A DNA stretch of 64,000 nt from Minisyncoccota bacterium (GTDB lineage Bacteria > Patescibacteriota > Minisyncoccia > Phycocordibacterales > CAIJYI01). Position 1 is the first letter of the stretch, and every line of letters starts with the position of its first letter. A model generated the notes under the pieces. It had not been told where the DNA came from, ran no database searches, and saw nothing but the letters and a program-made list of their open reading frames with translations. Below are positions 41,958 to 48,902 of this stretch, in pieces. The position numbers and the translations under genes were made by a program. The DNA lies in assembly GCA_023229825.1 (NCBI GenBank), contig JALNYN010000005.1:12583-76582 (forward strand), read 5' to 3'.

Positions 41958-42971
41958 CTAGAGCGAGGAATGTTTTTTATCGACTTTTCCTGACTCGAGT
42001 ATCTTTTCGGTCATGCCGATCGATTGCGATGCGAACGTTCCAAGCGAAGCATATTTTCTCATATCTTCTTCGGAGTGAGCGTCAGGTCCGCCGCTCGCTA
42101 TGCCATCGTAAATTTTAAGAAGTTTTCGCAGTTCGATCTTGTCAGCTTCGATCTCGGACTCGTTCTTTTGACCGATCTGCCAAAGTCCGTAAACGGTTTC
42201 CATTCCGTCGATCCTCTTTTCTTTCAGCAGCTTTTCGATAAAGAAATAATCCATTTTTTTCTTCACGGTGAAATAGTGCGCGATAACGGCGACCCCGCCG
42301 GCATCTCGAATAAGTTTTGCCGATTCGTCGAGATCCGGCGCGTATGTGACTTCTTCATAGCCTTTCAGGTAGGCATCCGGCGAAAGAAAAAGGGAATAGG
42401 GAATTTGGTGTTCTCCTGCGCCCATCATTTTTTCATATTTTTCTCGAACTTCACTATCGGTTTCCGCTTCCTTTTTCATTTTTTCGATCAAGAGCTTGGT
42501 AACATTTTCGTTCTCGGGATGTAATTTCAGCGCTTCGACGATATGAGGCCTGCCGATAGCTTCGCCTCCGGACGCGATAAGACATTCGCTCTCCGAAATA
42601 CTGAACCCGAGGAGCTTGAGATTAAAAACTATTTTTTCCATTCTCTCCACCCGCGCAGCCTGCGCTTTTGTACAGTGCTCCATGAGTGCCGGGTTTTTCG
42701 GGTCGACAAATAGTCCGATGACATGCAGACCGCCTTTACCGAGACCCGAGATCTCTTTCGGGGGCGCTGCGCTGATCTCGATCCCGGAGATCCATTTTGT
42801 GCGAGAAGATTTTACCGTGGTGAGATAGGAGATCGCATCGTCATTAAGGATCGCATCATGGTCGGTAAAAGCGACAACAGAAACGTTGAGCGATTCCGCC
42901 AGCAAAAACATCTGCTTGTGAGATAGCTTGCCATCGGAAAGGGTCGTGTGAGTATGAAGTGATTCGAACAT
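41958..42971 (-). CDS. PHP-domain phosphoesterase (RNase AM/TrpH-like)
   Basis: A 337-residue PHP protein. The N-terminus MFESLHTHTTLSDGKLSHKQM, then VAFTDHDAI, GIEISA and VIAHYF show the metal-binding His/Asp residues of the family, with GGPDAHSEED near the C-terminus. The opening resembles the YciV/TrpH group, which acts on 3',5'-bisphosphonucleotides or RNA ends, but a long central insertion (residues of about 100-230) differs. It is unrelated in detail to the shorter PHP protein at 17400. Confidence 0.8.
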   Translation of the reverse strand: MFESLHTHTTLSDGKLSHKQMFLLAESLNVSVVAFTDHDAILNDDAISYLTTVKSSRTKWISGIEISAAPPKEISGLGKGGLHVIGLFVDPKNPALMEHCTKAQAARVERMEKIVFNLKLLGFSISESECLIASGGEAIGRPHIVEALKLHPENENVTKLLIEKMKKEAETDSEVREKYEKMMGAGEHQIPYSLFLSPDAYLKGYEEVTYAPDLDESAKLIRDAGGVAVIAHYFTVKKKMDYFFIEKLLKEKRIDGMETVYGLWQIGQKNESEIEADKIELRKLLKIYDGIASGGPDAHSEEDMRKYASLGTFASQSIGMTEKILESGKVDKKHSSL

Positions 42972-43215
42972 AATAATAGAAAATAGAAAATAGAAAATTG
43001 AAAATAGATTAAAGATTATTTATTTTTAACTTTTATTCGTCATTCCCTTGAAAAAGGGAATCCAGAATTCATATCAATAAACTCTGGATTCCCGCCTTCG
43101 CGGGAATGACGGGCAAAGAAGTTGTTTTTGTTTTTAATGTCTTAGAAGGATATTTTTTATTTAGCGGATTTTTTTTATTTAATCAATTTTCTATTCTCAA
43201 TTATCTATTCTCTTC
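42972..43215. repeat. Composite element: periodic outer arms around an inner palindrome
   Basis: Outer left arm AATAGAAAATAGAAAATAGA, AAATTGAAAATAGATTAAAG (42973-43013) and outer right arm TTTAATCAATTTTCTATTCT, CAATTATCTATTCTC (about 43178-43213). In between at 43038-43113 lies CGTCATTCCCTTGAAAAAGG, GAATCCAGA facing TCTGGATTCCCGCCTTCGCG, GGAATGACG. The left arm begins right at the start codon of the PHP gene. Confidence 0.75.
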
Positions 43216-43226
43216 GTCTTCGCTAG

Positions 43227-43298
43227 TCCCCCCGGCAAGAATCGAACTTGCATTTTAAGTTCCGGAAACTTATGTCCTATCCATTGAACGACGGAGGG
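43227..43298 (-). tRNA. tRNA-Arg (anticodon CCG)
   Basis: Minus strand: acceptor CCCTCCG with CGGGGGG (one T-G pair), D arm GTTCAATGGATAGGAC, anticodon arm TAAGT-TTCCGGA-ACTTA with anticodon CCG for codon CGG, T arm GCAAG-TTCGATT-CTTGC, discriminator A. The 3' CCA is not encoded (CTA follows). Confidence 0.92.
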
Positions 43299-43304
43299 AT
43301 TTTA

Positions 43305-43386
43305 GAGTATCAGGGGGCAGTATCAGTATCAGGAAATGACGCCATCCGTCGCCCCTGATACCGATACCCATCCCTGATACTTATAC
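43305..43386. repeat. Inverted CTGATAC repeats
   Basis: AGTATCAGGGGGCAGTATCA, GTATCAGG faces CCCCTGATACCGATACCC, CCTGATACTTATAC. It is the longest copy of the CTGATAC family, between the tRNA and the zinc-ribbon gene. Confidence 0.65.
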
Positions 43387-43445
43387 ATGGTATCCTTTAC
43401 AATACCGAAAGTAAATAGCGTAAAATGCGGTTATCACACATTTGT

Positions 43446-43475
43446 TTGACTTTAATCCGCGGTTTCGTCTATAAT
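43446..43475 (+). promoter_or_regulatory. Promoter with a long leader
   Basis: TTGACT (43446-43451), 18 bp, TATAAT (43470-43475). The predicted start at about 43482 leaves a leader of about 107 nt, unusually long for this window. Confidence 0.7.
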
Positions 43476-43481
43476 GTTTTG

Positions 43482-43588
43482 TATAGTGTTTTCGGCGATA
43501 AAGAGGGTAGTTTCTACGGCGTTGTGCTCGTGAATAAGCCATCTTGCCCTACACGTTAAAAGGTCGAGAATTAAATAAAATATTTAAA
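43482..43588 (+). promoter_or_regulatory. Candidate structured 5' leader
   Basis: The leader contains AGGG (43504-43507) able to pair with CCCT (43547-43550). GTAG (43507-43510) can pair with either CTAC at 43514-43517 or CTAC at 43549-43552, mutually exclusive choices. GGC (43518-43520) can pair with GCC (43538-43540). I know no matching riboswitch class. The function is inferred only from length and pairing. Confidence 0.3.
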
Positions 43589-43936
43589 ATGGCGTACGAT
43601 AACAACGGAGGCGGCTTCACACCACGACCCATGTTCCAGGGTAACTGGTCATGCTCGGGTTGCGGAGGCGCAATACATGAACTTCCTTTCCAGCCGGATC
43701 AGGAGAGACTCGGACAGCTTCTCTGCCGCGATTGCCACAGAGCAAAGCGAGGAGATAGGGACACCCGAGGAGGAGGAAATCGCGACAATAGAGGTCCTCG
43801 CACCATGCACCAGGGCAATTGGTCCTGCTCAGGATGCGGAACCGCTATCAACGAACTTCCTTTCGAACCGGATGAGTCCAGACTCGGGCAGCTTCTCTGC
43901 CGAGATTGCCACAGGGCAAAAAGAGGGAATATGTAA
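43589..43936 (+). CDS. Duplicated CxxC zinc-ribbon protein
   Basis: A 115-residue protein made of two nearly identical zinc-ribbon units: GNWSCSGCGGAIHELPFQPD, then LGQLLCRDCHRAKRG near residues 14-52, and GNWSCSGCGTAINELPFEPD, then LGQLLCRDCHRAKRG near 74-112. They are joined by a Gly/Arg/Asp linker (GDRDTRGGGNRDNRGPR). Each unit has CxxC-n-CxxC. Similar small zinc ribbons are common in CPR genomes; a nucleic-acid-binding role is likely but inferred. The start is MAYDNN at 43589; the open frame from 43544 lies inside the leader. Confidence 0.75.
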   Translation: MAYDNNGGGFTPRPMFQGNWSCSGCGGAIHELPFQPDQERLGQLLCRDCHRAKRGDRDTRGGGNRDNRGPRTMHQGNWSCSGCGTAINELPFEPDESRLGQLLCRDCHRAKRGNM

Positions 43937-43943
43937 AACAAAG

Positions 43944-43973
43944 AAAAACGATCCCGCAAGGGGTCGTTTTTTT
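43944..43973 (+). terminator. Terminator
   Basis: AAAAACGATCCC GCAA GGGGTCGTTTTTTT. Confidence 0.85.
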
Positions 43974-43976
43974 GTA

Positions 43977-44006
43977 TTGACATTTGACAGATTAAATGCT
44001 TATAAT
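43977..44006 (+). promoter_or_regulatory. Promoter
   Basis: TTGACA (43977-43982), 18 bp, TATAAT (44001-44006), upstream of the 44083 gene. Confidence 0.75.
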
Positions 44007-44082
44007 GCACTTGGAATGCAAACTAAGGAACGATCTATTTCCGAAATATGCATCGTTTTTACCTTGAAGGAGGTATTGAAAA

Positions 44083-44724
44083 ATGACCGAAGAAACAAAA
44101 GTTGAAGCCGTCAAATCTTCAGAACAACCAGCCACACCGGAAAAAGAAGCGGTAAGCTCAGCACCGCCAAAAACCGCGCCCAAAACCAATCAGGCGAAGA
44201 AAAAAAGAGCATGGCCGGTCCTCTCAATATTGGGATTAATTTTTGCGTTTCTGATCTTCGGGGCTTTGATGCTCGTTATACATCCCGAGATCGAAGATGC
44301 CATCATGAGCAAAAAATTGACCGAGGAGAATTTTAGCGCCGCGCTCGTTAAGCAAGCGCCCGGATTGGCAGATGAATATCCTGTTTCCGTAGTGGTTAAA
44401 TATAAAACCGCTCTGGGAGTATTGGAATCACGGGAACCCATCGTGTTCGAATATGGTGTGGCCGCAGATGGAACCAAATGCGTTCAATATTATTATTCCA
44501 CAGATGTAAAGAATGCTCCGACGAAACAGGCTTGCGTCGCTCCAAAAAAAGTGCACGAGCCCGGTTGGACAGAAAAAACATGGAATACCGTTGCTTCATG
44601 GGAAGGTTGGCAACAGGCCAACGACGCTTGGAATAAAGCAGAACATCAGGCTTCCGACCTCTGGTCAAAAACGGCGAATTATGCCGCCGACCTTTGGTCT
44701 AAAGTACTTGATCTCGTTCACTAA
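44083..44724 (+). CDS. Hypothetical membrane-anchored protein
   Basis: A 213-residue protein. Residues 1-45 are cytoplasmic and rich in Glu/Pro/Ala/Lys, and a single helix covers about 46-66 (WPVLSILGLIFAFLIFGALML). The extracytoplasmic part has two cysteines (about residues 126 and 145) and a C-terminal helical repeat of Trp (GWQQANDAWNKAEHQASDLW, then SKTANYAADLWSKVLDLV) that looks amphipathic. AAGGAGG precedes the ATG. No family is recognised. Confidence 0.65.
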   Translation: MTEETKVEAVKSSEQPATPEKEAVSSAPPKTAPKTNQAKKKRAWPVLSILGLIFAFLIFGALMLVIHPEIEDAIMSKKLTEENFSAALVKQAPGLADEYPVSVVVKYKTALGVLESREPIVFEYGVAADGTKCVQYYYSTDVKNAPTKQACVAPKKVHEPGWTEKTWNTVASWEGWQQANDAWNKAEHQASDLWSKTANYAADLWSKVLDLVH

Positions 44725-44744
44725 TAAGTCAGATCGATATCCTC

Positions 44745-44775
44745 ATGCCCCGCCCAAAAGCGGGGTATTTTTTTT
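44745..44775 (+). terminator. Terminator
   Basis: ATGCCCCGC CCAAAA GCGGGGTAT with T8. Confidence 0.82.
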
Positions 44776-44804
44776 CTGTAAAACACGCATTCACAAAAAA
44801 ACTC

Positions 44805-44918
44805 GTCGTCATTCCGGACAGCGATCCGGAATCCACGTCAGTGGAACTATTAACGTGGATCCCGGATCCATCCTTCGCCAAAGGCTACGGCATGGCGCAG
44901 CGCGGTCCGGGATGACGA
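44805..44918. repeat. CGTCATTCCGG repeat pair with the CTTCGCCAAAGGCTACGG insert
   Basis: CGTCATTCCGGACAGCGATC, CGGAATCCACG faces CGTGGATCCCGGATCCATCC, TTCGCCAAAGGCTACGGCAT, GGCGCAGCGCGGTCCGGGATGACG. It lies between the terminator and hypF. Confidence 0.8.
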
Positions 44919-45024
44919 AATAAAGCCTTAGTACGGCGGTCGTTTTTTCGAGTTGACAAAATATAAAAAATAGTGCAAAACTATACATAGTACCTTGACA
45001 CTATTGAAATAACAGGAGATAGAA

Positions 45025-47496
45025 ATGACAGAAACAGGATTGAGAAAAAAACGGCTCAAAATTAAGATACAGGGCACCGTACAAGGCGTCGGATTCCGAC
45101 CTTTTGTGTTGCGGCTTGCTGAGAAACTGGGTGTTTTAGGCTGGGTTATTAACGGCGTTCGAGGCGTTGAGATCGCTGCAGAGGCGGATGTGATAGACCT
45201 TCTTGAATTTGCCCGGTGCGTTGTAGATCATGCTCCCGAAGTGGCGGCGATCGATTTCGTGGAATATTCGTATCTCGACGATACGGAAAAATATGAAAAA
45301 TTCGAAATTCGCGAAAGCGACAATTTTGGAGAAAAAACAGCCTTGGTGCTTCCCGACTTGGCAACATGTCCGGAGTGCCAAAGCGAAATATTCGACAGAA
45401 AAAATCGGCGCTTTCGGTATCCGTTCACGAACTGCACCAACTGCGGTCCGCGACATTCAATTATCGAACGGGTCCCGTATGATCGCCCGAATACATCGAT
45501 GAAAGTTTTTCCGATGTGTCCGGAATGCGAGAAAGAATACAACGATCCTGCGAATCGCAGGTTCTATGCACAGCCGAACGCATGCCCAGTTTGCGGTCCG
45601 CATTTGGTACTGCTGGATCAAAATGGAAAAGATCTCGCAACTCGAGATAGTGCGCTTCGTATGGCAGAAGAATATATTGATTACGGAAAAGTCGTCGCCT
45701 TAAAAGGGCTTGGCGGTTTTCAATTGATAGTCGATGCCATTAATCCGATCGCGATCAAAAAGTTGCGCGAGAGAAAGGGACGGCCAGGACAAAAACCGTT
45801 TGCGGTTATGTATCCGAACATTGAACTGGTAAAAGCGCATTGCGAAGTTTCGATGGAAGAAGAAAAACTTCTTTTGTCCCGACAATCGCCGATCGTGCTT
45901 TTAAAGAGGAAGGACCGTCCTTCCGAAGTTGAGAAAGTTCCACATAAAGATATCGCTCCCGATAGCAACGTTCTCGGCGTGATGCTTCCATACACTCCGC
46001 TTCATCATCTATTGATGGCGGATCTCGGTTTTCCGATCGTTGCCACGAGCGGCAACTTGTCGGACGAGCCTATCATTACGGATGAGGATGAGGCGGTCGT
46101 ATTGCTTGGACATATTGCGGACGCTTTTCTCGTTCATAATCGCGGTATCGTTCGTCACGTTGACGATTCGATCGCGAGAGTGATAAACGGGAAGACTGTC
46201 ATCTTGAGAAGGGCGCGGGGATACGCTCCGATGCCTATAAAAGTCGAAAGTCGAAAGTCCCTGCTTCGCCAAGGCTATGCAGGGCAAGCACCAGTCGAAA
46301 GTACGCCGACGATCGTGGCTTTTGGTCCAGATCTGAAAAATGTGGGGGCGGTTCTCACCGATGGCAAAGTCTATTTGACACAGCACATCGGCGATATGGG
46401 AACCACAGCTTCCGGGGACGCACTTTTGAGATCGATCAACGACACGCTCGCTTTTCGGGAGAAAAAACCGGAGGCGGTTGTCTGCGATCTGCATCCCGAT
46501 TACGCATCGACAAGAATGGCGGAAGCGTTTGCCGAGGAACATCACATTCCTCTCTATCGCGTCCAGCATCACAAAGCGCATATTTTATCCGCAATGACTG
46601 AAAATGACATTGTAGGAAAAACAGCGCTCGGTGTGGCTTGGGACGGTACGGGATACGGCGAAGACGGCACGATCTGGGGCGGAGAATTTTTCCGCGTCAG
46701 CGAAACCGGCCTCACGCGCTACGCGCATTTGCGCACTTTCGGTTTGATCGGCGGCGACAAAGCCGCACGTGAGCCGAGATACTCCGCAGCCGCGATCCTT
46801 TATGAGATCTACGGAAAAGAAATTTTCGATTCCGACAGATTCGCATCGGTGAAAGCGCTGATTGGCGTTGAAAGGAAACTCTTTCCTCAAATGCTGAAAA
46901 ACAAAATGAACGTCGTTATGACATCCAGTGCCGGAAGATTGTTCGATGCCGTCGCTTCGATCCTAGATATTTGCCACTCGTCCGATTATGAAGGGCATGC
47001 GGCGATACTTTTGGAACAGGCGATCGGCGATGAAACGACCAATGAAAATTATGAGATATCCGTCGTAAAAGATGGGGATGAATATATATTTAATTGGGAA
47101 CCGATGATCCGCGACATCGTATATGAATACGAGTTGGGAATTCGTCCGGGCGTTATTGCGAAAAAAATTCACAATACGCTCGCGAGGGTGATCGCTCGAA
47201 TTTTTCTCGTTTCAGGAGAAGGACGGCTTGTTCTTTCCGGCGGATGTTTTCAAAATAAATATCTGTTGGAAACAACGATAAAAAAACTTGAGGGATATTC
47301 GGACGACGGCAGAATATTCACTCAAGGCAAGGTGCCGATGAATGACGGAGGCATTGCTCTCGGTCAGATCACGGCGGTGTTAGATTCCGTCCGTCATTCC
47401 GGACTTGATCCGGAATCCACGTCGGAAACGTTAAATATAGATTCCGGGTCCATCCTCCGCCAAGGCTACGGCATGGCGCGGCGTTGCCCGGAATGA
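45025..47496 (+). CDS. hypF: Carbamoyltransferase HypF (hydrogenase maturation)
   Basis: An 823-residue protein that uses carbamoyl phosphate and ATP to make the thiocarbamate on HypE from which the CN ligands of the NiFe site arise. Acylphosphatase domain residues 1-95 (GTVQGVGFRPFV); zinc fingers CPEC, CTNCGPR, CPEC, CPVC at about 115-190; YrdC domain about 205-385; Kae1-like domain from about 430 with HHKAH, WDGTGYG and LSGGCFQN. An in-frame repeat fills the linker at residues of about 406-427. The last 35 residues, after ITAVLDS, are encoded by a palindromic repeat. AGGAGATAGAA precedes the ATG. Confidence 0.95.
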   Translation: MTETGLRKKRLKIKIQGTVQGVGFRPFVLRLAEKLGVLGWVINGVRGVEIAAEADVIDLLEFARCVVDHAPEVAAIDFVEYSYLDDTEKYEKFEIRESDNFGEKTALVLPDLATCPECQSEIFDRKNRRFRYPFTNCTNCGPRHSIIERVPYDRPNTSMKVFPMCPECEKEYNDPANRRFYAQPNACPVCGPHLVLLDQNGKDLATRDSALRMAEEYIDYGKVVALKGLGGFQLIVDAINPIAIKKLRERKGRPGQKPFAVMYPNIELVKAHCEVSMEEEKLLLSRQSPIVLLKRKDRPSEVEKVPHKDIAPDSNVLGVMLPYTPLHHLLMADLGFPIVATSGNLSDEPIITDEDEAVVLLGHIADAFLVHNRGIVRHVDDSIARVINGKTVILRRARGYAPMPIKVESRKSLLRQGYAGQAPVESTPTIVAFGPDLKNVGAVLTDGKVYLTQHIGDMGTTASGDALLRSINDTLAFREKKPEAVVCDLHPDYASTRMAEAFAEEHHIPLYRVQHHKAHILSAMTENDIVGKTALGVAWDGTGYGEDGTIWGGEFFRVSETGLTRYAHLRTFGLIGGDKAAREPRYSAAAILYEIYGKEIFDSDRFASVKALIGVERKLFPQMLKNKMNVVMTSSAGRLFDAVASILDICHSSDYEGHAAILLEQAIGDETTNENYEISVVKDGDEYIFNWEPMIRDIVYEYELGIRPGVIAKKIHNTLARVIARIFLVSGEGRLVLSGGCFQNKYLLETTIKKLEGYSDDGRIFTQGKVPMNDGGIALGQITAVLDSVRHSGLDPESTSETLNIDSGSILRQGYGMARRCPE
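46242..46303. repeat. In-frame repeat insert in the hypF interdomain linker
   Basis: Three AGTCGAAAGT direct repeats surround a hairpin with arms CCCTGC and GCAGGG (46259-46284) and the core CTTCGCCAAGGCTATG. The core resembles the RNase P hairpin at 37733-37758 and the inserts at 22570 and 44805. It encodes KVESRKSLLRQGYAGQAPVE. Confidence 0.75.
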
Positions 47497-47497
47497 C
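47387..47497. repeat. CGTCATTCCGG palindromic repeat forming the hypF 3' end
   Basis: CCGTCATTCCGGACTTGATC, CGGAATCCACG and GATTCCGGGTCCATCCTCCG, CCAAGGCTACGGCATGGCGC, GGCGTTGCCCGGAATGAC. The hypF stop codon is the TGA of the final GGAATGAC. Confidence 0.85.
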
Positions 47498-47517
47498 AAA
47501 GTAAAGGAGGTGATGAT

Positions 47518-47745
47518 ATGTGTTTATCTATACCGGGAAAAATCGTTGCTATTGAAGGCAATGAACCTTTCCGCACAGCCAAAGTGAATTTTGGAGGGGC
47601 GATAAAAGGCGACATTTCGCTTTTGTTTTGCCCCGGTGCGAAAGTCGACGATTATTGCCTGACTCATGCGGGCAATGCGCTTGAAATAATCGATGAAGCG
47701 CTTGCGCTTGAAACGATCACATTGCTGCAAAGCGTCAGGAGATAA
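47518..47745 (+). CDS. hypC: Hydrogenase maturation chaperone HypC
   Basis: A 75-residue HypC: MCLSIPGKIVAIEG with the essential Cys2, then VNFGGAIKGDISLLFCPGAKVDDYCLTHAGNALEIID. It carries the Fe(CN)2CO unit with HypD and delivers it to the hydrogenase large subunit. AAAGGAGGTGATGAT lies directly upstream. The stop is two bases before the hypD start. Confidence 0.95.
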   Translation: MCLSIPGKIVAIEGNEPFRTAKVNFGGAIKGDISLLFCPGAKVDDYCLTHAGNALEIIDEALALETITLLQSVRR

Positions 47746-47747
47746 CG

Positions 47748-48902
47748 ATGAAATATATTGACGAATTTCGCGACAAGGAAGTTGCGAAGGGGGTGATCGC
47801 CGAGATCAAAAGAACGGTCGAGGAGATCAAACAAAACCCTGAAATAAAATTGCCGATTCGCATAATGGAAATTTGCGGAGGGCAAACCCATTCGATCTTA
47901 CAGTACGGTATCCATTCGGCGCTTCCCGAGGAGGTGGAATTTGTCCACGGTCCGGGATGTCCCGTTTGCGTTACTCCCATTGAAACCATCAACCTTGCTC
48001 TGGAACTCGCGAAACAGCCGAACGTGATCTTCACGTCCTTCGGCGACATGCTGCGCGTTCCCGGCTCGGATGAAAATATGTTTGAAGCAAAAGCGAAAGG
48101 AGCCGACATTCGGTGGGTGCGGTATTCTCCAACTGAAGCGGTCGAGATCGCGAAACAAAATCCCGACAAAGAAGTCATATTTTTTGCCATCGGATTTGAA
48201 ACCACAACGGCCCCGATCACCGCAGCGCTCCATAGAGCAGAAACGGACGGAGTGAAAAACTTCTCGATCCTTCCCGCCATGGTTCGCGTTCCTCCCGCGC
48301 TCGAAGTAATTTTGAGCGATCCGGAATGCGTTGTTGACGGCATTCTCGCCGCCGGCCACGTGTGTACGGTTATGGGCACGGAAGAATACGAACCGCTCGT
48401 CCAAAAATACGGCGTTCCGATCGTGGTTACCGGTTTTCAGCCGGTAGACATTTTGAACGGCACGCTTATGGTCTTGAAACAGTTGAGAGACGGTCGAAGT
48501 GAAATTGAAAATGCTTACGGATGGGTGGCTCGCGCTTCGGGCAATACCGTGGCAAAAACACTCATTGATAAGTATTTCAAGATAATCGATCGAAAATGGC
48601 GCGGTATCGGAACAATACCAAATAGCGGTTTCGGACTTCGCGATGAATATCTTCATTACGATGCCGAACTGAAATGGAAAAATATAGATGCCCGAAAAGA
48701 ACCCGAACCCAATGCATATTGCGGTCTCGTTCTGATGGGGAAAATTAAACCAACAGAGTGTCCTTTTTTCAGAAAGGAATGTTCGCAAGAGCATCCTATC
48801 GGGGCGCTTATGGTTTCCTCGGAGGGCGCATGCGCGGCATACTTTTTGTATCAGCAGGACATTAGCCCTTCGACAAGCTCAGGGCAAGGAGAAACTAAAT
48901 GA
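47748..48902 (+). CDS. hypD: Hydrogenase maturation protein HypD
   Basis: A 384-residue HypD that assembles Fe(CN)2CO together with HypC. ICGGQTHSI, HGPGCPVCVTP, FTSFGDMLRVPG, GFETTTAPI, GHVCTVMG and the C-terminal FRKECSQEHPIGALMVSSEGACAAYFLY give the conserved cysteines. The last dozen residues (SPSTSSGQGETK) derive from a CCCTTCGACAAGCTCAGGG repeat and are not family-conserved. It overlaps hypE by 4 bp. Confidence 0.96.
   Translation: MKYIDEFRDKEVAKGVIAEIKRTVEEIKQNPEIKLPIRIMEICGGQTHSILQYGIHSALPEEVEFVHGPGCPVCVTPIETINLALELAKQPNVIFTSFGDMLRVPGSDENMFEAKAKGADIRWVRYSPTEAVEIAKQNPDKEVIFFAIGFETTTAPITAALHRAETDGVKNFSILPAMVRVPPALEVILSDPECVVDGILAAGHVCTVMGTEEYEPLVQKYGVPIVVTGFQPVDILNGTLMVLKQLRDGRSEIENAYGWVARASGNTVAKTLIDKYFKIIDRKWRGIGTIPNSGFGLRDEYLHYDAELKWKNIDARKEPEPNAYCGLVLMGKIKPTECPFFRKECSQEHPIGALMVSSEGACAAYFLYQQDISPSTSSGQGETK
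48864..48890. repeat. CCCTTCGACAAGCTCAGGG hairpin at the hypD 3' end
   Basis: The 19-nt palindromic core (48866-48884) is a widely dispersed bacterial repeat. Its complement differs at only three positions from the RNase P hairpin at 37451-37469. Confidence 0.7.

Noticed and set aside
43482..43560. Purine riboswitch suggested by GTAGTTTCTAC in the leader
   Set aside because: The P2 and P3 hairpins and the closing P1 helix of that class cannot be drawn; only the short AGTTTCTAC string matches.
43589..43936. Alternative frame at 43677-44105 (142 residues)
   Set aside because: It runs through the zinc-ribbon gene, a terminator and a promoter in a different frame.
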